From the NCBI RefSeq assembly GCF_042680125.1, contig NZ_JBHTNY010000011.1: a stretch of DNA of 64,000 nt; one strand, 5' to 3'. Below, in pieces: positions 25,770-34,771 of the stretch (positions are counted from its first letter, which is position 1; every line of letters begins with the position of its first letter). The notes under the pieces were generated by a model, which saw nothing but the letters and a program-made list of their open reading frames with translations, was not told where the DNA came from and made no database searches. Position numbers and translations under genes: made by a program. This DNA is from Robinsoniella peoriensis. GTDB taxonomy: Bacteria; Bacillota; Clostridia; Lachnospirales; Lachnospiraceae.

Positions 25770-27431
25770 ATGAAAAATGTGAATAAGTACACAAGGCAGT
25801 ATTTTATGCCGCCAGTAAATGCAATGAACTGGGCAAAGAAGGATCATATTGAAAAAGCACCAATCTGGTGTAGTGTAGACCTGAGGGATGGAAATCAGGC
25901 TTTAATTGTTCCTATGTCATTAGAGCAGAAGATAGAATTTTTTAAATTATTAGTAAAAGTTGGATTTAAAGAAATTGAAGTTGGATTTCCGGCTGCGTCG
26001 GATACGGAATATCAGTTTTTGAGAGCATTGATTGAAAAAGATTTAATTCCTGATGATGTTACCATTCAGGTGCTGACACAGGCGAGAGAACACATTATCC
26101 GTAAAACCTTTGAAGCATTGAAGGGAGCAAAAAAAGCAGTTGTTCATGTATATAACTCCACTTCCCAGGCACAGAGAGAACAGGTATTTAAGAAATCAAA
26201 AGAAGAAATTCTGAATATTGCAGTAGAGGGTGCATCGTTATTAAAGAAACTGGCAGCAGAAACAGAAGGAAACTTCTCATTTGAATACAGCCCGGAGAGT
26301 TTTACAGGAACAGAAGTGGAATATTCCCTGGAAGTATGTAACGCAGTATTAGATGTATGGCAGCCGACTCCTGACAATAAGGTTATCATCAATTTGCCAA
26401 GTACGGTTCAGCATTCAATGCCTCACGTATATGCCAGCCAGATTGAATATATGTGTGATCATATGAAATACCGGGAAAATGTTATCGTTTCCCTGCATCC
26501 GCACAATGACAGAGGATGTGGTGTTTCCGATGCGGAAATGGGTATCTTGGCAGGTGCTGACAGAATTGAAGGTACTTTGTTCGGCAACGGAGAGCGTACC
26601 GGTAATGTAGACATTGTGACTTTGGCAATGAATATGTATTCCCAGGGGGTGGATCCGGAACTTGACTTCAGTAACATGCCTGCAATCTGCGACGCATACG
26701 AAGAGTTTACCGGAATGAAGATTGATATGAGAAGCCCATACAGCGGTGCGTTAGTGTTTGCGGCCTTCTCAGGTTCCCACCAGGATGCAATTGCAAAGGG
26801 CATGAAATACAGAGAAGAGCATGACTGTGACCAGTGGACAGTTCCATATCTGCCTATCGACCCTACCGATGTGGGAAGACTGTACGAAGCAGATGTTATC
26901 CGTATCAACAGCCAGTCCGGAAAAGGCGGTATCGGATATATTCTGGAACAGAATTTCGGCCTGAATTTACCTGCAAAGATGAGAGAAGCAATGGGGTACG
27001 CAGCGAAATCCGTATCGGACGAACAGCACAAAGAACTTATGCCGGAAGAAATCTTCCAGCTGTTCAAAGACAAATACGAAGATATTACAACTCCATACGA
27101 TATTACAGAAGTACACTTCAAACAGCATAATGGCATCATAGCAGAAGTTGTAGTAGATGTAAATGGAGAAAGCCGCACTGCTATTGCAGCCGGTAATGGA
27201 CGTTTGAATGCCGTAAGCAATGCGCTTAAGAAACAGTTCCGTCTGGAATACGATTTAATTACTTACCAGGAACATGCATTAGAACAGAGTTCCAGCTCCA
27301 AAGCGATCGCTTATGTGGGAATCCGCAATAAAGACGGCGAACTCTTCTGGGGTGCAGGCGTAGACCAGGATATTATCCAGGCATCTATTCATGCATTAGT
27401 TACAGCAATTAATAATATGGTTGCAGAATAA
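25770..27431 (+). CDS. leuA: 2-isopropylmalate synthase (long LeuA2 type)
   Basis: A 553-residue enzyme that condenses acetyl-CoA with 2-oxoisovalerate, the first committed step to leucine. The catalytic TIM barrel starts with SVDLRDGNQALIVPM (about 36-50) and includes HPHNDRGCGVSDAE and FGNGERTGNVD. The C-terminal ~130 residues form the LeuA dimer/allosteric domain for leucine feedback. Length and sequence match the LeuA2 type found in actinobacteria and many Clostridia, longer in sequence style than E. coli LeuA. The ATG at 25770 follows AAAAGGAG. It is controlled by the leucine T-box just upstream. Confidence 0.95.
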   Translation: MKNVNKYTRQYFMPPVNAMNWAKKDHIEKAPIWCSVDLRDGNQALIVPMSLEQKIEFFKLLVKVGFKEIEVGFPAASDTEYQFLRALIEKDLIPDDVTIQVLTQAREHIIRKTFEALKGAKKAVVHVYNSTSQAQREQVFKKSKEEILNIAVEGASLLKKLAAETEGNFSFEYSPESFTGTEVEYSLEVCNAVLDVWQPTPDNKVIINLPSTVQHSMPHVYASQIEYMCDHMKYRENVIVSLHPHNDRGCGVSDAEMGILAGADRIEGTLFGNGERTGNVDIVTLAMNMYSQGVDPELDFSNMPAICDAYEEFTGMKIDMRSPYSGALVFAAFSGSHQDAIAKGMKYREEHDCDQWTVPYLPIDPTDVGRLYEADVIRINSQSGKGGIGYILEQNFGLNLPAKMREAMGYAAKSVSDEQHKELMPEEIFQLFKDKYEDITTPYDITEVHFKQHNGIIAEVVVDVNGESRTAIAAGNGRLNAVSNALKKQFRLEYDLITYQEHALEQSSSSKAIAYVGIRNKDGELFWGAGVDQDIIQASIHALVTAINNMVAE

Positions 27432-27445
27432 AATAAAATTATATA

Positions 27446-27492
27446 AAAAGCCTTAATATTTATGTGTTTATCATAAATATCAAGGCTTTTCC
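27446..27492 (+). terminator. Terminator of leuA
   Basis: AAAAGCCTTAATATTTATG pairs with CATAAATATCAAGGCTTTT around TGTTTAT. Confidence 0.9.
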
Positions 27493-27554
27493 AATGCAAT
27501 GCAATGGTGTAATCATTGCCGTATTATTTGATGTGCTGCGGAATATAATAATGA

Positions 27555-27743
27555 TCAGATAAGTCCGTTATCTTTACACAGCGCTTCGATACTGCGGTCA
27601 TATGTGGCTTCCGCTTCTGCTGAAAAGAAGCAGCCGGGTACCCCTTCGTTATTGTCACGGTGATGAGCCACACATTCACAGCATTTACCGTGACGGGGGC
27701 AGTCGTATGTACAGGTACATGGTCTTTTGTTAGAACAGCCCAT
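27555..27743 (-). CDS. Small cysteine-rich DUF6485-like protein
   Basis: A 62-residue protein with eight cysteines (CSNKRPCTCTYDCPRHGKCC, ECVAHH, PGCFF). The strong AAGGAGG site lies nine bases before the ATG. The CTCTYxCxRxGxCCxCV pattern is that of the family I know as DUF6485, probably a metal-binding protein of unknown role. It stands next to another cysteine-rich small gene on the same strand. Confidence 0.8.
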   Translation of the reverse strand: MGCSNKRPCTCTYDCPRHGKCCECVAHHRDNNEGVPGCFFSAEAEATYDRSIEALCKDNGLI

Positions 27744-27852
27744 TAAATAGTCCTCCTTATGTTTAGTGAGACTATTTTATCAATAAAAAGTAAAAATTGC
27801 AAGTTAAGAGATATATAGAGAGGAGCATCAGGCCCCTCTCTGATAAAAAATC

Positions 27853-28014
27853 TTATTTGCTTTTGTTTACGAAAGATTCGCAGTCTGTACATTCGATCTT
27901 AGTTGGGTTAGATTCATGTGTTCCAACTTTGATAGCATTAAGTGTACAATAGTTTTCTGTTTCTGCATGATGAGTGCAATTGTTTACGGAACATTTGATG
28001 GATTCGTTTTTCAT
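27853..28014 (-). CDS. DUF1540 domain protein
   Basis: A 53-residue DUF1540-type protein with cysteines at CSVNNCTHH, YCTLNAIKVG and CTDCESF, the usual spacing of this small, probably metal-binding clostridial family. The start at 28014 has AAGGAGGTG six bases upstream; a frame open to 28056 lacks a site. A stem AGAGAGGAGC...CCCCTCTCT at about 27820-27843 follows it but has no clear T-run on the minus strand. Confidence 0.85.
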   Translation of the reverse strand: MKNESIKCSVNNCTHHAETENYCTLNAIKVGTHESNPTKIECTDCESFVNKSK

Positions 28015-28447
28015 ATTTTTCACCTCCTTGATAATGGTACTAAATAGTTTGCACAAAAATGAAAATTATATACCTGCTGAAGCACAAAAAAAATATTTAG
28101 AACGAAAATCTAATGCTAAATTTTAAATGTTATCCACAGAAGAACCGACAGACAAACCCAGTAAATTACAAAATTATATAAAATATTTCAAAATAATTAA
28201 ATTGTTGCAAAAATATTACTGAGAGATTAAATCAACATTAAAATGCCCAAAAACAAAGGGGTTTAGAGAAAAATGTTGTAAAATGTAGAAAAATAATCCA
28301 TAAAAATAGTAAAAACTTGGAAAAAAGAACTAGTAATATTATATAAAAATATGCATATAAAATCATTAAAATATATAATAAGTGCACATATCAACAATGT
28401 GATAAAAAAATGTACATGTAAGATATTACAAAAATATGAATTCGTGC
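28015..28447. other. Very AT-rich intergenic region
   Basis: About 430 bases with no supported gene, rich in A/T runs. TTATCCACA at 28130-28138 matches a DnaA box but is single, so it is not evidence for an origin. Confidence 0.5.
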
Positions 28448-28476
28448 TTGACACATTCTTTTCTTTTCAATATAAT
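28448..28476 (+). promoter_or_regulatory. Consensus sigma-A promoter of the cell-wall hydrolase gene
   Basis: TTGACA at 28448-28453, 17-bp spacer, TATAAT at 28471-28476: a full consensus match. A short stem (ACACA..AAGC / GCTT..TGTGT, 28482-28508) starts the leader. Confidence 0.9.
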
Positions 28477-28588
28477 TGCAATACACAGACAAGCGAGGGG
28501 GCTTTGTGTACATAATATTTGTTTTTAAATATTTAAAAATATAAAAATAAAGGGGAGCAATTATTTTAGGAAAGATGAGGAACGCCGT

Positions 28589-29440
28589 ATGTGGCTGTTA
28601 AAATCGCTAGTTAGGAAGTTGTACAAATTAAAAAAATATTTGTTCAGACGAAGATACCGCGGATGCCATATTAATTGCGTAGCTGCTACTTTTGTTGCAG
28701 TTATATGTACTGCAGTCCTGCTTTGTGCAGTCGGCTTCAGTGATGGCGGTAAAAACAAGGTATATGCCGTTACACAACAGAATGCGGTTTCAGACGAAAC
28801 ACCGCAAAAGGCGAAAGATAAAAAATTCCAGGCAGGCCTTATGGGTATCATGAATTGTATATCCAGTATGGAAGAACTGTCCAGGTCTTCAAAAGCACAG
28901 GAAGTATCAGGAGCAGGAGAGGAAATACTGGTAGGAGCATCCAAAGCCAGCAGGAGAGAAGTAAACAGGATGACAATTGAAAAGGGAATGGAACAGGCCG
29001 GTGCAGTTGGTTACAGTGCTTCGCAGATTGTGAAGGACAACCATATGCCGGTGGAAGATTACGATGCACTTCTTCGCATAGTGGAAGCGGAAGCAACCGG
29101 CGGGGATATGAAAAGTAAGATTCTGGTGGCAAATGTAGTGCTGAACAGAGTGAATAACAGCCATTTCCCGGATAGTATTTATGATGTTGTATGGGAGCGG
29201 GTGAATGGTGATCCGCAGTTTTCGCCCACGGCAGACGGAAGAATTGACAGTGTTACGATTTCGGATGAAACAATTGAAGCAGTTGACCGTGCTTTAAATG
29301 GGGAAGACTATTCCGAAGGGGCATTGTACTTTATTGCAAGATCCAGTGCAGACCAGATTAATGTGAACTGGTTTGATACCAAATTGCAGAAATTGTTCGT
29401 GTATGGCGGACATGAATTTTTTACATACGAAGGTTATTGA
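28589..29440 (+). CDS. Cell-wall hydrolase, SleB/CwlJ (Hydrolase_2) family
   Basis: A 283-residue membrane-anchored or secreted peptidoglycan hydrolase. A basic N-terminus (LKSLVRKLYKLKKYLFRRRY) leads into a TM helix at about 30-52. A linker is followed by a Hydrolase_2 domain at about 155-275 with the catalytic Glu in RIVEAEATGGD, then VANVVLNRV and PQFSPTADGR. In the family this is a lytic transglycosylase-like activity, used in spore cortex lysis or in vegetative wall turnover. The strong housekeeping promoter favours vegetative use. Start at 28589 follows GAGGA. Confidence 0.88.
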   Translation: MWLLKSLVRKLYKLKKYLFRRRYRGCHINCVAATFVAVICTAVLLCAVGFSDGGKNKVYAVTQQNAVSDETPQKAKDKKFQAGLMGIMNCISSMEELSRSSKAQEVSGAGEEILVGASKASRREVNRMTIEKGMEQAGAVGYSASQIVKDNHMPVEDYDALLRIVEAEATGGDMKSKILVANVVLNRVNNSHFPDSIYDVVWERVNGDPQFSPTADGRIDSVTISDETIEAVDRALNGEDYSEGALYFIARSSADQINVNWFDTKLQKLFVYGGHEFFTYEGY

Positions 29441-29446
29441 TAAATA

Positions 29447-29480
29447 GGCGGCTGCGTTTTTGTGCGGCTGCCTTTTTTCG
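29447..29480 (+). terminator. Terminator of the cell-wall hydrolase gene
   Basis: GGCGGCTGCG / TGCGGCTGCC (pairs through several G-U) with a T-rich loop and TTTTTT tail. Confidence 0.85.
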
Positions 29481-29558
29481 TCTTGTGTACTTTGCAAAGG
29501 TATGCTATAATCTGTACTTAAAGAATATAATTTAAACCAAATGTAAAGGATGAAGATG

Positions 29559-31046
29559 ATGGATTTGTTATACAAAAGTACGAGAAGTAATGAAACTGCA
29601 GTAACAGCTTCCCAGGCAATTTTAAAGGGATTATCCGCAGACGGTGGGCTATTTGTTCCATCCGGCATTCCTGCATTAGATGTAGACATGGAGACTTTGG
29701 CAGGTATGAGCTACCAGGAAACAGCATATGAGGTTATGAAGCTGTTTTTTACGGATTTTACAGAGGAAGAATTAAAATCCTGTATTGCCAAAGCATACGA
29801 TGAAAAGTTTGATACTACTGAGATAGCACCGATTAAGAAAGAAGATGGCGCTTACTATCTGGAGCTGTTTCATGGCGCTACAATTGCATTTAAAGATATG
29901 GCACTTTCAATTCTGCCTCATTTACTTACAACTTCAGCGAAAAAAAATAATGTAAAGAATGAAATCGTAATTCTGACAGCTACTTCAGGAGATACCGGAA
30001 AAGCTGCTTTAGCCGGTTTTGCAGATGTTCCCGGTACCAGAATTGTAGTTTTCTATCCCAAAGACGGTGTTAGTCCGATACAGGAAAAACAGATGGTTAC
30101 CCAGAAGGGTGATAATACGTTTGTTGTGGGGATTAATGGAAACTTTGATGATGCACAGACAGGTGTAAAGAATATATTCGGGGATAAGGAACTGGAAGCA
30201 CAGATGGCAGATGCCGGATTCCAATTTTCTTCTGCCAACTCCATCAATATCGGACGTCTGGTGCCACAGGTGGTTTATTATGTATATGCTTATGCAAAAT
30301 TATATGCGTCAAAAGAGATAGACAAATCTGAGAAAATCAACGTAGTTGTACCGACCGGTAACTTCGGGAATATTCTGGCTGCATATTATGCTAAGAATAT
30401 GGGTGTGCCGATTGATAAGCTGATCTGCGCGTCTAATGATAACAAAGTATTGTATGATTTCTTTACAACCGGTACATATGACAGAAACCGTGAATTTATT
30501 CTTACCACATCTCCATCTATGGATATTTTGATATCCAGTAATCTGGAACGCCTTATTTATAAGATTGCCGGAGAAGATGCGGATAAGAATCTTGAAATGA
30601 TGGCTGCCCTTGGCAAAGAAGGTAAGTACCACATTACGGAAGAGATGAAGGCACAGCTTTCTGATTTCTGGGGTAATTATGCCACGGAAGAAGAAACTGC
30701 ACAGGAAATTGCTTCGGTTTACCAAAAAACCGGATATATCATGGACACCCATACAGCAGTAGCTTCCTGTGTATTTAAAAAATACGAAGCAGAGAAAAAA
30801 GATAATAACAAGTCTGTAATTGCATCTACCGCAAGTCCTTATAAATTTACAAGGAGTGTTATGGATGCTATTGATATGAAGTATGATGCTATGACTGATT
30901 TTGAATTGGTAGATGAGCTTTGCAAGATTTCTAAAGTGAAAGTTCCGGGTGCAATTGAAGAAATCAGAACAGCTCCGGTACTTCACGATACTGTTGTAGA
31001 AGTAAATGAGATGAAAGACATCGTGAAAAAGTTCTTAAATATATAA
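29559..31046 (+). CDS. thrC: Threonine synthase
   Basis: A 495-residue PLP enzyme that converts O-phospho-homoserine to threonine. The PLP lysine is K112 in GATIAFKDMA, and the family motifs TATSGDTGKAALAGF and VPTGNFGNILAAYYAK are present. Length is typical of the long bacterial/plant class. Three in-frame ATGs lie within 9 bases (29550, 29556, 29559); the last has the best spacing from AAAGGA. Regulation is not evident: no T-box leader is seen. A small membrane gene follows after 28 bases. Confidence 0.95.
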   Translation: MDLLYKSTRSNETAVTASQAILKGLSADGGLFVPSGIPALDVDMETLAGMSYQETAYEVMKLFFTDFTEEELKSCIAKAYDEKFDTTEIAPIKKEDGAYYLELFHGATIAFKDMALSILPHLLTTSAKKNNVKNEIVILTATSGDTGKAALAGFADVPGTRIVVFYPKDGVSPIQEKQMVTQKGDNTFVVGINGNFDDAQTGVKNIFGDKELEAQMADAGFQFSSANSINIGRLVPQVVYYVYAYAKLYASKEIDKSEKINVVVPTGNFGNILAAYYAKNMGVPIDKLICASNDNKVLYDFFTTGTYDRNREFILTTSPSMDILISSNLERLIYKIAGEDADKNLEMMAALGKEGKYHITEEMKAQLSDFWGNYATEEETAQEIASVYQKTGYIMDTHTAVASCVFKKYEAEKKDNNKSVIASTASPYKFTRSVMDAIDMKYDAMTDFELVDELCKISKVKVPGAIEEIRTAPVLHDTVVEVNEMKDIVKKFLNI

Positions 31047-31074
31047 GCGGGTCTTGGAAAGGCAGGGTTTTGTT

Positions 31075-31419
31075 ATGGATAGTATGTACATGCTCATGGA
31101 TTTACTTTTCGTAGGCTGCGGTGTATATGTTTTATATGCTTTTTATCTTATGAAAACAAAAGGTGAGATAAAAGAAAATGTTTTGTTATCCAGAGATATC
31201 TCGGTTTCAAAATGTAAAGATAAAGCAGGTTACATCAAATATATGACACCAAGGCTTTTAGTCTTTGGTATTGTATTGCTGATCATTGGAATCGTCAGTC
31301 TTATAGGTGACTATTTTAAAATTTTGGGAATGGGGTCATTAATCATTCTGGCAATCGGACTGATTGTGATGGTATGGTTTGTAATGATTACCAGAAAGTC
31401 AATGAAAATATACTGGTAA
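31075..31419 (+). CDS. Small membrane protein of unknown family
   Basis: A 114-residue protein with three likely TM helices (about 6-26, 60-80 and 85-107) and a charged cytoplasmic stretch between the first and second. No family recognised. The start at 31075 follows CAGGG; an in-frame TTG at 31054 is possible. It follows thrC closely on the same strand and ends at a strong terminator, so it is probably co-transcribed with thrC, but a link to threonine metabolism cannot be shown. Confidence 0.7.
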   Translation: MDSMYMLMDLLFVGCGVYVLYAFYLMKTKGEIKENVLLSRDISVSKCKDKAGYIKYMTPRLLVFGIVLLIIGIVSLIGDYFKILGMGSLIILAIGLIVMVWFVMITRKSMKIYW

Positions 31420-31424
31420 ATATT

Positions 31425-31470
31425 AAAAAGAGTTTCAACCGCTGTGTCATGGTGGTTGAAACTCTTTTTA
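31425..31470. terminator. Bidirectional terminator, thrC unit / citrate synthase
   Basis: Perfect 16-bp stem AAAAAGAGTTTCAACC / GGTTGAAACTCTTTTT. It separates convergent genes. Confidence 0.95.
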
Positions 31471-31487
31471 TAGATAATAAGATAAGC

Positions 31488-32858
31488 CTATTCAGCCGAT
31501 CCGCGTTCATGGAGTGGTGTGTACTCTTTATGCTTGGCAACACTCTTGTAAGCAGGACGGATAATTTTTCCGTTATTTGCCAATTCTTCGATACGGTGAG
31601 CGCTCCATCCGACAACACGGGCGATTGCAAAGATCGGGGTAAATAACTCAGTCGGAAGATCCAGCATGCTATAAACAAATCCGCTGTAGAAGTCTACGTT
31701 AGCGCTTACACCTTTATAGATTTTACGTTCTTCACCGATAACCTGGGGAGCCAGGCGTTCAATCATGGAGTAGAGCCTAAATTCTTCTTCCCGGCCTTTT
31801 TCTTTAGACAGGCTTTCTACAAAAGATTTAAAAATATTTGCTCTTGGATCGGATAAGGAGTAAACCGCATGTCCCATACCATAGATCAATCCGGCATGGT
31901 CAAATGCTTCTTTGTTTAACAAGCGTTTCAGGTAATTTTTGATTTCACCTTCATCGGACCAGTCTTTTACTGATTTTTTCATGTCTTCAAACATCTTAAC
32001 TACTTTGATATTGGCTCCGCCATGTTTCGGTCCTTTTAAAGAACCAAGAGAAGCAGCCATAGAAGAGTAGGTGTCAGTTCCGGATGAAGAGACTACATGG
32101 GTTGTGAAGGTAGAGTTATTACCGCCGCCATGTTCCATATGCAGAATCAGTGCAACATCTAAAATCTTGGCTTCCAGTTTCGTGAATTTGCTGTTTGGAC
32201 GTAATATGTGAAGTATGTTTTCAGCGGTAGATAGTTCTGGCTGGGGTGAGTGGATAAAAAGGCTGTTGCCGTCGTGATAGTGGCTGTATGCCTGGTAGCC
32301 ATATACAGAAAGCATAGGGAAAAGGCTGATTAACTGCAGGCATTGTCTAAGGACATTTGGAATGGAAACGTCATCTGCCCTGTCATCATAGGAATAAAGT
32401 GTCAGGACGCTTCGTGCAAGGGTGTTCATCATATCCTGGCTTGGCGCTTTCATAATGATATCCCGGACAAAGCTGGTGGGCAGTGTACGGTATGTAGCAA
32501 GCAGGTTGGAAAAGTCACGTAACTGCTCTTCCGTTGGAAGTGTACCGAAAAGAAGCAGATAAGTTACTTCTTCGAAGCCATAACGGTCATCATGGATGAA
32601 CCCCTGGACGATGTCTTCCACATCGATACCGCGGTAGAAGAGTTTACCTTCACAGGGAATCATTTCGCTGTCTACAACGGTATAAGAGCGGATCTCTGCA
32701 ATGTCGGTCAGGCCTGCAAGAACGCCCTTACCACTAATGTCACGAAGACCTCTTTTTACCTCGTATTTTGTGTACAGCTCCGTGTTGATCTGGCTGGTAT
32801 CAGTTGCCAGCTTAGATAGAGCGAGAATATCAGGTGTAATTTCTGAATACGTACTCAT
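31488..32858 (-). CDS. gltA: Citrate synthase
   Basis: A 456-residue citrate synthase, condensing acetyl-CoA with oxaloacetate. The family motifs are LMILHMEHGGGNNSTF-like HMEHGGGNNSTFTTHVVSSS (about 242-261) and GMGHAVYSLSDPRA (about 325-338), containing catalytic His and Asp. LFYRGID near residue 73 is typical. It has a ~35-residue N-terminal extension seen in clostridial forms. The AGGAGG site precedes the ATG. It probably feeds 2-oxoglutarate synthesis through a partial TCA cycle; no other TCA gene except pckA is in the window. Confidence 0.94.
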   Translation of the reverse strand: MSTYSEITPDILALSKLATDTSQINTELYTKYEVKRGLRDISGKGVLAGLTDIAEIRSYTVVDSEMIPCEGKLFYRGIDVEDIVQGFIHDDRYGFEEVTYLLLFGTLPTEEQLRDFSNLLATYRTLPTSFVRDIIMKAPSQDMMNTLARSVLTLYSYDDRADDVSIPNVLRQCLQLISLFPMLSVYGYQAYSHYHDGNSLFIHSPQPELSTAENILHILRPNSKFTKLEAKILDVALILHMEHGGGNNSTFTTHVVSSSGTDTYSSMAASLGSLKGPKHGGANIKVVKMFEDMKKSVKDWSDEGEIKNYLKRLLNKEAFDHAGLIYGMGHAVYSLSDPRANIFKSFVESLSKEKGREEEFRLYSMIERLAPQVIGEERKIYKGVSANVDFYSGFVYSMLDLPTELFTPIFAIARVVGWSAHRIEELANNGKIIRPAYKSVAKHKEYTPLHERGSAE

Positions 32859-33130
32859 AGTTGTTTCCTCCTGTTCTGTTTTAGTGTGCTAAAGGATTAA
32901 AATCCATTCTTTATCATATCATAAATTGGAAAAGAAAAATAGTAAAATTTTTTAATTGTAAAATATGTATAAAATAAGAAAAATAGATTGTTAATTGCTT
33001 GACATTTAAAATTAATGATGCGATAATAAAAACAAATTTTGAACAGTGAGATCCGGGTGGATAACACCGCCCGGTATATTTATGCAATAGTACATAATTT
33101 CTGGTAAATCATTCTTTATTGAATTATATA

Positions 33131-33159
33131 TTGAAATTGAATGAATACTAGAGTATAAT
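33131..33159 (+). promoter_or_regulatory. Promoter of 6S RNA
   Basis: TTGAAA at 33131-33136, 17-bp spacer, TATAAT at 33154-33159; a second TATAAT lies at 33165-33170. Between the citrate synthase gene and this promoter (32880-33130) I see only a stem CCGGGTGG/CCGCCCGG near 33055-33076. Confidence 0.65.
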
Positions 33160-33180
33160 ATTTATATAATAACATAAACA

Positions 33181-33364
33181 GTAAGTTACCTGGGGTGTTC
33201 GACAATCCTATCATTTTGAACCTACATGTACTTTTATGGGATTCCTACATTGCTGTGAAGGATGTCAGGCCACCGATTGCAGTGGAAGACAGATGTCGCA
33301 GTTGCGGTTACCCACCTAGCTTTGCTAGGAGTCAAAAGATAGGAAACGGCACTTTGGGGCTTAC
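33181..33364 (+). ncRNA. ssrS: 6S RNA
   Basis: A ~184-nt RNA that mimics an open promoter and binds the sigma-A RNA polymerase. The ends pair as GTAAG...CCTGGGGTG with CACTTTGGGG...CTTAC, then CCTATC with GATAGG. The 5' part has TGGGGTGTTCG and TTTTGAACC, which resemble other Firmicutes 6S RNAs. A large internal bulge region lies in the middle, and a strong terminator follows directly. The identification rests on this secondary structure and on position, not on a covariance search. A 74-codon frame across it is chance. Confidence 0.8.
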
Positions 33365-33370
33365 AAAAAA

Positions 33371-33401
33371 GAGCATTTGCTTAGCAGATGTTCTTTTTTT
33401 G
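33371..33401 (+). terminator. Terminator of 6S RNA
   Basis: GAGCATTTGC / GCAGATGTTC with a TTA loop, then TTTTTTT. Confidence 0.9.
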
Positions 33402-33524
33402 CGTTATTATGTTGTTTGAAAAATGTGGAAAAACAAGTTGTAAGCTTTTTAGACTGGGTGTATAATAGTGACATCGTATAAAGATTGATATAAGTACATA
33501 AAACTAAAAGGAGCAGACAGAGAT

Positions 33525-34574
33525 ATGGGGATGAAGACGAGTTTGTTTGGGAAAACCGGAAATGGCCAGGAGGCCAAAATTGTTACGATTATGAATAAAA
33601 AGGGCATGGGGATTGAAGTGACAAATTATGGAGCTACCCTGGTGTCTGCAACAGTGCCGGATGAAAAAGGCCATATTGAAGATGTGATATTAGGATATGA
33701 AGATGTTACGGATTATGCTGCCAACGGTGGCTTCTTTGGAGCTGTGATCGGAAGGAATGGCAATCGTATCGGTAAAGCAAAAGTAACAATTAATGGTGTG
33801 GATTATCAGATGGAACAGAATGAAAATGGCAATAGTCTTCACAGCGGAACCAGAGGATTTGACAAGGTAATCTGGGATATGGAGCTTCTGGAAGAAGAGG
33901 CAACAGTAAAATTTACCCATCATAGTCCGGATGGAGATGAAGGACTGCCCGGAAATTTTGATGTTACGGTATCTTATACACTGACAGATGAAAATGAAAT
34001 CAGGATTCATTATACAGGGGTGTCTGATGCAGATACGATTGCAAATATGACAAATCACAGCTACTTTAATCTGGCGGGCCATGATAAAGGGACGATACTG
34101 GATCACACCTTATGGATGGATGCAGATGCCTTTACCGTAATCGATGAAGAATCTATTCCGACAGGAGAACTGAGAAGTGTGGAAGGAACTCCTATGGATT
34201 TCCGGAAAACAAGACGTATTGGTGATGATATTGATGATACATATGAACAGATACAGCTGGCTCACGGCTATGACCATAACTTTGTATTGAATCAAAATGG
34301 TGAAGAAAAACTGCGTAAAATAGCTAAGGTAACAGATCCGTTAACCAAAAGAACAATGGAAGTTTACACGGATTGTGTAGGTGTACAATTCTATACCGGA
34401 AACTTTATTGAAAAAACACAGATAGGAAAAGGCGGCATCGCATATCAGAAGAGAAGCGGATTGTGTCTGGAAACACAATTTTTCCCGGATGCACCTAATC
34501 ATGAGCATTTTCCTTCTTCCATTTTGAAGGCAAGGGAAGTTTATGATACAACAACAATCTATAAATTTGTATAG
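33525..34574 (+). CDS. galM: Aldose 1-epimerase (mutarotase)
   Basis: A 349-residue galactose-mutarotase-family enzyme that interconverts alpha and beta anomers of aldoses. The catalytic His lies in NMTNHSYFNLAGH (about 176) and the catalytic Glu in CLETQFFPDAPNH (about 318). GRNGNRIGKA near 73 is the conserved sugar-binding region. No signal peptide. AAAGGAG lies upstream; an ATG two codons later (33531) is an alternative. It is a single-gene unit, not in a gal operon, with a large terminator after it. Confidence 0.92.
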   Translation: MGMKTSLFGKTGNGQEAKIVTIMNKKGMGIEVTNYGATLVSATVPDEKGHIEDVILGYEDVTDYAANGGFFGAVIGRNGNRIGKAKVTINGVDYQMEQNENGNSLHSGTRGFDKVIWDMELLEEEATVKFTHHSPDGDEGLPGNFDVTVSYTLTDENEIRIHYTGVSDADTIANMTNHSYFNLAGHDKGTILDHTLWMDADAFTVIDEESIPTGELRSVEGTPMDFRKTRRIGDDIDDTYEQIQLAHGYDHNFVLNQNGEEKLRKIAKVTDPLTKRTMEVYTDCVGVQFYTGNFIEKTQIGKGGIAYQKRSGLCLETQFFPDAPNHEHFPSSILKAREVYDTTTIYKFV

Positions 34575-34599
34575 GATTGTAAAGATTGAATTTGAGCAG

Positions 34600-34672
34600 G
34601 TCCGGCATTTTGACTCTTTTGGCAGTACAATTTAATTGTATTGTCAAAAGAGTATAAAATGCTGGATCTTTT
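34600..34672 (+). terminator. Long terminator of galM
   Basis: A nearly 30-bp interrupted stem: GTCCGGCATTTT / AAAATGCTGGATC outside, ACTCTTTTG / CAAAAGAGT and TACAAT / ATTGTA inside, then TTTTACTATTT. Confidence 0.85.
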
Positions 34673-34771
34673 ACTATTTCAAAAAAATAACACTATGTCC
34701 TTATTTCACGTTCTTTTTCTCCTGTTTTTGGATATACTAGTAAATAAATGAAGAGAAAACAGGAGCAAGGA

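Noticed and set aside
25510..25773. 87-codon open frame in the leuA leader
   Set aside because: Covers the T-box sequence and terminator; non-coding RNA explains it.
28130..28138. DnaA box TTATCCACA
   Set aside because: Single copy, no dnaA/dnaN genes or box cluster nearby; chance in AT-rich DNA.
33195..33419. 74-codon open frame in the 6S RNA region
   Set aside because: Lies across the RNA stems and terminator, has no ribosome site and no protein-like pattern.
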